Positions 58,794 through 64,000 of a DNA stretch of 64,000 nt are shown here, piece after piece. The DNA is taken from positions 62,001 through 126,000 of the forward strand of contig NZ_FZPH01000001.1 of NCBI RefSeq assembly GCF_900188485.1, in the 5' to 3' direction. The position numbers were made by a program, and so were the translations under genes. The notes beneath the pieces are model-generated. The model was not told where the DNA came from. It saw only the letters and a program-made list of their open reading frames with translations, and did not search any database. This stretch comes from Asanoa hainanensis (lineage in GTDB: Bacteria; Actinomycetota; Actinomycetes; Mycobacteriales; Micromonosporaceae). The number at the start of each line of letters is the position of its first letter. Position 1 is the first letter of the stretch.

Positions 58794-60362
58794 TCAGCCG
58801 CCGTACCAGTCCAGATCGCGTTTGAGTTCGGCGAGCGTGGCGAACGGCTCGATGTCCGACCAGCGGTATCGGATGCGCTGGGCAACCGGCATGCGGCCGG
58901 GCAACACAGTCAGCTCGGCGAATGCCTCGGCCAGCAGCGACCGGCGCCACAGCACGTCATCGGCGCGCCGCTCCCACTCGTCGCGAAACGTGCGGCCGGT
59001 AGGGCGCCACTCGGTGTGCCGCTGCACCGGCATGGCGGCCAGGGTGTCTCGCTCGATTTGAAGATCAGTGATCCTCGCGAACAGCTCGGGCGTGGCCTGC
59101 CGAGACAGCGCACGCATGGCGTCGGCTAGGTCCGACTCGACGCGTTCGCGCTCGCCTCCACCGGCAACGGTGACCACAGGGGCAAGCATCTCGTTGTCAC
59201 CCACCGCGCCGAGGTAGAGGCCGACCAAGTACGCCTCGGCGATGTCGGCCTTGATGCTCACGCGGCGCGGGCAGAACAGGCTGAGGCGGTCCGACGGGCA
59301 AAAGTACTGCCGCTGCCGGCGGGCGTACCAGATGTTCATCGGTCGACCGCAGCCCGAACAGCTCATGAGGTTGGTCAGCAGGTGGGCCGGGGCTCGGCCA
59401 GCGCCACGTCGGGCGCCACCGCGACGGCCAGACAGGGCGGTGCGTACGGCCTCCACGGTCGCGGGCGAGAGGATCTGCGGCCAGGGGCGAAGGACGTTGC
59501 CCGCCTCGTCTAGCAGTGGTTGCGTGTCGCGATGGCTGGTCGACCGGTTCCCGGCCGCGTCGCGGAGACGGACCATGACGGCCCCGGTAAGCGCGTAGTT
59601 GGTCAAACACTGCTTGAGCGTCGAGCGGGACCAGCCGGACGTCCGGCGGGCTGGCGCATTGGCGGTCATCCATCGGGTGACATCCCCAAGGGTGGTGCCA
59701 TCCTCGGCGAGGATCATGGACGCCGCTTGCTGGATTGCGGCGGCCTCTACGGGCTCAATGTCCAACACCTTGCCCTTGCCGTCCGGCGCCGGAACCACGC
59801 GGTAGCCGTACGGAGCGCCCCCACCTGCGAACCGGCCGGCGGCGCGCAGCCGGGCATCCTTCGCGCGGTTCCGTGCGGAGATTCGGGCGCGCTCGGCCCG
59901 GCCCACCTCGGCATCGATCACGAACCGGAACCGGAACGCCGACTCATCGCGGGAGTCGGTGCCGTCGCTCCCCAGGAACCGAACAGGCGGGAAAACGACG
60001 CGTCCCGTTAGCGGGTCCTTGCCTTCCACAACGTCGAGGACCAGTGCGCCAGCGTTGACGCCCTCACGCGTCAGGCGGTCGGTGTGCCAGGTGCCGAGGG
60101 CAGACGCGGCGCCGGTCCGCCCGTCCGCAAGCCACGCTAAGAATGCCGGCCGGTTGCGGACGGCACCGCTGATGCCGTCGTCAACGTGTACAGGCTGCCC
60201 CTGGCACGATTCCGGGCAGTCAGGGCCAGGGTGGGGAGCGAGCGCATAGCCGTAGCGCTCTGCCATGGCCACCACGTCGGCAACCATGCCCGCAAGGCTG
60301 ACGTTGGTGTCGCCGTGCTCCTTGCTCAGGCGGACGTAACCGCTCAAGTACTCGGTGATCAT
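58794..60362 (-). CDS. Large serine recombinase (integrase)
   Basis: A 522-residue serine integrase. ATG 60362 gives MITEYLSGYVRLSKEHGD with a TACAGT -10 box seven bases upstream and no ribosome binding site. The Ser nucleophile is in VRLSKE (about residue 12), followed by VHVDDGISG, RPAFLAWL and TWHTDRLTREG; the catalytic Arg positions are conserved. The Recombinase domain lies at about 180-300 (APYGYRVV, ALTGAVMVRL), then a zinc ribbon CSGCGRPM ... YFC ... C and a coiled-coil end (LADAMRALSRQ, RITDLQIERDTLAAM). It inserts and, with an RDF, excises the element. It sits at the right edge with the attachment site expected beside it. Confidence 0.93.
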   Translation of the reverse strand: MITEYLSGYVRLSKEHGDTNVSLAGMVADVVAMAERYGYALAPHPGPDCPESCQGQPVHVDDGISGAVRNRPAFLAWLADGRTGAASALGTWHTDRLTREGVNAGALVLDVVEGKDPLTGRVVFPPVRFLGSDGTDSRDESAFRFRFVIDAEVGRAERARISARNRAKDARLRAAGRFAGGGAPYGYRVVPAPDGKGKVLDIEPVEAAAIQQAASMILAEDGTTLGDVTRWMTANAPARRTSGWSRSTLKQCLTNYALTGAVMVRLRDAAGNRSTSHRDTQPLLDEAGNVLRPWPQILSPATVEAVRTALSGRRGGARRGAGRAPAHLLTNLMSCSGCGRPMNIWYARRQRQYFCPSDRLSLFCPRRVSIKADIAEAYLVGLYLGAVGDNEMLAPVVTVAGGGERERVESDLADAMRALSRQATPELFARITDLQIERDTLAAMPVQRHTEWRPTGRTFRDEWERRADDVLWRRSLLAEAFAELTVLPGRMPVAQRIRYRWSDIEPFATLAELKRDLDWYGG

Positions 60363-60369
60363 GAGCGCG

Positions 60370-60375
60370 ACTGTA
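60370..60375 (-). promoter_or_regulatory. -10 box of the integrase gene
   Basis: Minus-strand TACAGT, seven bases before ATG 60362. It lies within the overlap region towards the 60385 gene, so rearrangement at the right edge could alter integrase expression. Confidence 0.45.
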
Positions 60376-60384
60376 TCTGACGGC

Positions 60385-60708
60385 ATGCCGGCCCTCGCGG
60401 AGCGGATGCGACTGAGCGCGTTCCTGGTGCGTTTCCTGCTGTGCGAAGCGGCGTTCGGCCCGTACGGCGGCTACGCGTCGGTCCCGTCCGCATCGGTGGG
60501 GGAGCTGCTCGGGCAACTCCGACAGGTGCCGCTACCACCGATGCGCTGGCCCACGGACCCAACCCACCACTACGTCGGCCCAGGCGTCGTCGTGATGCTC
60601 TGCGACCCGGGCGACGGTGACGTGGAGGTCTACATCGGGAGCCGCCACCGAGCAGCCCTGCGCCCATACCGAACCCCAGGCTTCGTCTGGGACTCCTTCA
60701 GCGGCTAA
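60385..60708 (+). CDS. Hypothetical protein, possibly 5'-truncated by element insertion
   Basis: A 107-residue frame from ATG 60385. It reads PALAERMRLSAFLVRFLLCEAAF, then PLPPMRWPTDPTHHYVGPGVVVMLCDPGDG, then VEVYIGSRHRAALRPY and FVWDSFSG. No known domain. There is no ribosome binding site before ATG 60385, and an in-frame ATG 60355 would overlap the integrase start. The sequence could be the 3' part of a gene interrupted by the element, but no matching N-terminal part was found at the left edge. Confidence 0.45.
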   Translation: MPALAERMRLSAFLVRFLLCEAAFGPYGGYASVPSASVGELLGQLRQVPLPPMRWPTDPTHHYVGPGVVVMLCDPGDGDVEVYIGSRHRAALRPYRTPGFVWDSFSG

Positions 60709-60958
60709 CCAAGGCAAATGTGTCGCGCGTGGCGGCAGCGCCGCAGCGCCGCGCGGCAGGCAGCGCCGCTGGGCATCTTGGCCGCCTGGTCCGCCCTTTC
60801 TCGCCCTGGGTTGGCGCGCTGCGCCTTGACCTAGGCCCCGTGCTTGACCTTCGCCCTGCGCCCCGGGCTAGCTGCTGGCGCCGCGCGCCGTGCGGCCTAC
60901 CTACGTCCCGCGCCCTGCGCCTTGACCTGGGGTGGCGGCCTGCATCGTGCGCTTTGAT
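60709..60958. other. GC-rich non-coding region before the minisatellite
   Basis: About 250 bases with degenerate copies of the motif GCGCC/TTGCG (for example CCTTGACCT, GCGCCTTGACC). No gene is visible on either strand. It forms a decayed flank to the tandem repeats that follow. Confidence 0.5.
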
Positions 60959-61255
60959 CTGGGATGGCGCCCGCGGCTTGCGCCCGCGCCCGCGGCTTGC
61001 GCCCGCGCCCGCGGCTTGCGCCCGCGCCCGCGGCTTGCGCCCTCGCCCGCGCGGCTTGCGCCCTCGCCCGCGCGGCTTGCGCCCGCGCCCGCGGCTTGCG
61101 CCCGCGCCCGCGCGGCTTGCGCCCGCGCCCGCGCGGCTTGCGCCCGCGCCTTGCGCCCGCGCCTTGCGCCCGCGCCTTGCGCCCGCGCCTTGCGCCCGCG
61201 CCTTGCGCCCGTGCCTTGCGCCCGTGCCTTGCGCCCGTGCCTTCCGTCCGACCTG
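60959..61255. repeat. GC-rich minisatellite with nested 19/21-bp and 13-bp units
   Basis: The GGCTTGCGCCCGCGCC unit recurs nine times with spacings of 19, 19, 19, 21, 21, 19, 21 and 21 bases (GG pairs at 60975, 60994, 61013, 61032, 61053, 61074, 61093, 61114 and 61135). Then a shorter TTGCGCCCGCGCC/GTGCC unit recurs eight times, exactly every 13 bases (TTG at 61138, 61151, 61164, 61177, 61190, 61203, 61216 and 61229). Both families share the TTGCGCCCGYGCC core. Frames through it make only low-complexity Arg/Ala/Gly proteins. Confidence 0.9.
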
Positions 61256-61429
61256 GCGTGACGGTCGCACCCCGCCCTGACCCCGGGTGGCGCCTGCACC
61301 CCTGACCTGGGCCGACCTAAGCCGGCCGGCCGTTGCTCCCGGGTGGCCGCCGCCCCAGTGCCTCACCCCAGGCGCCGGAAGACCCCGGCGGGTGACATCG
61401 GGTTACCTGGCGGACCCAGGCTTTGCCGC
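61256..61429. other. GC-rich spacer between the minisatellite and the gtrA gene
   Basis: About 170 bases without a credible gene, followed by the gtrA promoter. Nothing else is evident. Confidence 0.4.
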
Positions 61430-61444
61430 TAGAGTGCGCCAGTG
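61430..61444 (+). promoter_or_regulatory. Leaderless promoter of the GtrA gene
   Basis: TAGAGT at 61430-61435, six bases before the GTG start at 61442; no ribosome binding site. Confidence 0.5.
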
Positions 61445-62023
61445 CGCATGACGAGCCGACTGCTTCAGATCCTGCCTACACCGCTGCGCAAGCACGTGTT
61501 CCGGCGGCGGGAGGCGGTCAAGTTCATCGCCGTCGGCGGCTTCTGCTGGGTGCTCACCGCTGTGATCAACTATGCACTCAAGGTGACGTGGTTCGAAACC
61601 AAGCCGGTCACGGCCCTGACGGCAGCCACGATCATCGCCGCGTTCGTCTCGTACGCCCTCAACCGCGAATGGACCTTCCGCACCCGCGGCGGCCGCCGAG
61701 CCCACCACGAGTTGGCGCTGTACATCGTGATCAACGCGATCGGCATCGCCCTCAACTCGGCGCCGCTGTACCTGGCCCGCTACGCGTTCGCCCTCCAGAC
61801 CCCCCACATCTCCCGCGCCGCCCAGGAAGTCTCGGACTTCCTGTGGGGCATGATCCTGGGCACCCTGCTGGCGATGGTCTTCCGCCTGTGGGCCTACCGC
61901 AAGTGGGTCTTCCCGGACGCCGGCGCCCGCACGTCCCGCCCCTCCCGCCGGGCACGAGTCGCCACCCAGACCCGGGTAACCGTCGGATCGCCGACGGAAG
62001 AACGCGACCGCAGGGTCGCCTAG
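61442..62023 (+). CDS. GtrA-family membrane protein
   Basis: A 193-residue protein with four membrane helices between residues 28 and 150. Typical GtrA motifs are VKFIAVGGFCWVLTAVINYAL, FVSYALNREWTF and MVFRLWAYRKWVF. GtrA proteins are thought to flip lipid-linked sugars for surface glycan or teichoic acid decoration. GTG 61442 has the TAGAGT box six bases upstream; ATG 61448 also possible. The Arg/Ser/Thr-rich C-terminus (about 155-193) is cytoplasmic. No glycosyltransferase lies beside it here. Confidence 0.9.
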   Translation: MRMTSRLLQILPTPLRKHVFRRREAVKFIAVGGFCWVLTAVINYALKVTWFETKPVTALTAATIIAAFVSYALNREWTFRTRGGRRAHHELALYIVINAIGIALNSAPLYLARYAFALQTPHISRAAQEVSDFLWGMILGTLLAMVFRLWAYRKWVFPDAGARTSRPSRRARVATQTRVTVGSPTEERDRRVA

Positions 62024-62141
62024 CTCCGCCAACATCGGCGTGGCGCCGGGAAGATCGTCCTGCGCGACCGCCACCGACGTGGTCGGACGCAGTCGGCGCC
62101 GGCTCTAGCGGTCGTGAGAGCGCGATCCGGACGCCGCCGCG

Positions 62142-63215
62142 TTAGTCGAAGAGGACGACCGAGCGGGCGCCTTCGCCTCGGGACATGCGGGCGAAGGCGT
62201 CGGGTGCGGCCTCCAGGGGGATGCGGTCGGTGATCAGTGGCTCCAGGTGGAGTGAGCCGGCCGCCACCGCGGTGGCTAGGGCCGGTAGGTCGCGGTCCGG
62301 GTCTGACGAGCCGTAGACCGATGAGCGCAGCGTGCGCGCCGAGTGGAAGATGTCCAGGGCGCTCAGGCTGACCAGGTCGTCGCGGGCGCCCATGCCGACG
62401 ACCGTTACCTGGCCGCCGCGCCGGGTGGCGCGCCAGGCGGCGCTGATCGTCGCCGATCGGCCTACGCACTCGATGGCGTGGTCGGCGCCGCGGCCGCCGG
62501 TCAGGGCACGGACCGCCTTGGGCATCGTGTCGTCGGAGACGACGAAGTCGGTGGCGCCGGCCGCCAGCGCCAGGTCGCGTTTCGCCTTGCCCAGGTCGAC
62601 GCCGATCACCGGGTCGGCGCCCGCGGCCCGTGCGGCGATCAGGGCGGCCAGGCCGACGCCGCCGAGGCCGATGACGACCACCGACTGGCCGGGCCGCACC
62701 TCGGCGGTGCGGTTGACCGCGCCGGCGGCGGTCAGCACCGCACAGCCGAGCAGGGCGGAGACGTCGGCGGGTAGGCCGGCCGGGACCGGGACCACCGCGT
62801 GGCTCGGCACGACGACCTCCTCGGCCAGCGCGCCCAGGCCCAGGGTCACGTGGGTCGCCTCGCCGGAGACCAGGTGGCCACGGGGTGCCGACGGTCGGCC
62901 GCCGTCGGCGCACAGCCACGGCTCGCCCTGGACGCAGTGCCAGCACTCCCGGCACGGCGGTGCCCAGTTGAGCACCACCTCGTCGCCGACGCTGACCCGG
63001 GCGCCGGCGCCCACCTCAGTCACCATCCCGGCCGCCTCGTGCCCGAGGACCAAGGGATAGGACGGCGCCAGGGTGCCGTTGACCATCGACAGGTCGGAGT
63101 GGCAGACCCCGGCCGCGCGCACCCTGACCCGCACGTCGCCCGGACCCACGGGTGGCAGCACCACGTCGGCGACCGATGGGACCTCGCCCTTGCCCGTGAC
63201 GACCAGTGCCTTCAT
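62142..63215 (-). CDS. Zinc-dependent alcohol dehydrogenase
   Basis: A 357-residue medium-chain dehydrogenase. ATG 63215 has a GAGGA box. CHSD and LGHEAAGMV supply the catalytic zinc ligands; PPCRECWHCVQGEPWLC is the structural zinc loop; VVVIGLGGVGLAALI is the NAD-binding motif. The overall form resembles class III/aryl-alcohol dehydrogenases. The gene ends the window's ADH-ALDH pair: the ALDH gene lies 10 bases upstream on the same strand. Likely oxidises an alcohol whose aldehyde is then oxidised by the partner. Confidence 0.93.
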   Translation of the reverse strand: MKALVVTGKGEVPSVADVVLPPVGPGDVRVRVRAAGVCHSDLSMVNGTLAPSYPLVLGHEAAGMVTEVGAGARVSVGDEVVLNWAPPCRECWHCVQGEPWLCADGGRPSAPRGHLVSGEATHVTLGLGALAEEVVVPSHAVVPVPAGLPADVSALLGCAVLTAAGAVNRTAEVRPGQSVVVIGLGGVGLAALIAARAAGADPVIGVDLGKAKRDLALAAGATDFVVSDDTMPKAVRALTGGRGADHAIECVGRSATISAAWRATRRGGQVTVVGMGARDDLVSLSALDIFHSARTLRSSVYGSSDPDRDLPALATAVAAGSLHLEPLITDRIPLEAAPDAFARMSRGEGARSVVLFD

Positions 63216-63225
63216 GAAGGGGTCC

Positions 63226-64000
<775 letters not shown>

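Larger units (their letters stand above)
50377..60384. mobile_element. Putative integrative element (serine-integrase type)
   Basis: A stretch of about 10 kb with a large serine recombinase at the right, DUF2637 SpdB-like and GntR-type genes and an HNH nuclease, plus an abortive-infection-type gene and many small overlapping genes. Its base composition and gene density differ from the flanks (AT-richer, non-coding part at 51.5-53.3 kb). Edges are approximate: left at or after 50377, right close to 60385. The actinobacterial AICE hallmarks FtsK/TraB translocase and Rep protein are missing. I could not identify att sites with confidence. Confidence 0.65.

Noticed and set aside
50412-60377. TGTATC as a shared att core (50412 and 60372)
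   Set aside because: Only six bases match and the flanks do not. A six-base match is likely by chance, so no att site is called.
50377-60384. CRISPR array within the element
   Set aside because: The repeats seen here are few, short and irregular (9-44 bp, 2-4 copies). There are no spacers of constant length and no cas genes.
60698-61366. Minus-strand frame of 222 residues across the minisatellite
   Set aside because: It consists of RKARAQGTGARRG-like repeats caused by the DNA repeat; no ribosome binding site and no domain.

Overview
The DNA is very GC-rich, uses GTG and TTG starts freely, and has many genes that begin directly after a TAnnnT -10 box with no ribosome binding site. Together with SARP/AfsR-type regulators, a mycothiol-dependent-type DinB protein and DUF2637 plasmid-type proteins, this points to a filamentous actinomycete. 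Micromonosporaceae is my best guess from gene style; it is an inference, as no marker gene is present. Both ends cut genes: an M1 metallopeptidase at the left (5' end missing) and an aldehyde dehydrogenase at the right (5' end missing).

Left part (1-13.9 kb): M1 peptidase tail, a helical unknown, a proteasome-fold (T1-like) hydrolase, a DUF4352 membrane-anchored protein, an odd tRNA-Arg, and a membrane protein with an FGE/SUMF1-like C-terminal domain. Next come an MFS exporter and its ArsR repressor, which share an operator/promoter design, a LysR/EamA divergent pair, a serine beta-lactamase-fold hydrolase, an AfsR-like ATPase regulator and a DrrAB-type ABC exporter. From 14.1 to 23.5 kb lies a block of three large secreted peptidases (S8, M20, M12B-like), all on the minus strand; an M14 carboxypeptidase follows at 37.8-40.6 kb.

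Middle part (23.5-50.4 kb): a methyltransferase and a large LuxR-type regulator; a sugar-acid module (LacI regulator, ABC importer, epimerase/dehydrogenase, mannonate-dehydratase-like enolase-superfamily enzyme); a stand-alone adenylation-domain C-terminal fragment; a FIST sensor next to a GAF-GGDEF-EAL protein; a phenylacetate-CoA ligase; an acyltransferase; an operon of two acyl-CoA dehydrogenases with an SDR and a TetR regulator; and a D-amino-acid oxidase.

Right part (about 50.4-60.4 kb) looks like an integrative element. It has a large serine recombinase at its right edge, a DUF2637 (SpdB-like) protein, a GntR repressor with repeated operators, an HNH nuclease, a train of small overlapping unknown genes, an Abi_C-type abortive infection protein, and a small gene whose promoter holds a perfect SOS (LexA) box. 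No FtsK/TraB-type translocase or replication initiator is visible, so it is either a reduced mobilizable element or a remnant. Beyond it lie a GC-rich minisatellite with nested 19/21-bp and 13-bp units (60.96-61.25 kb), a GtrA-family membrane protein, and an alcohol/aldehyde dehydrogenase pair.
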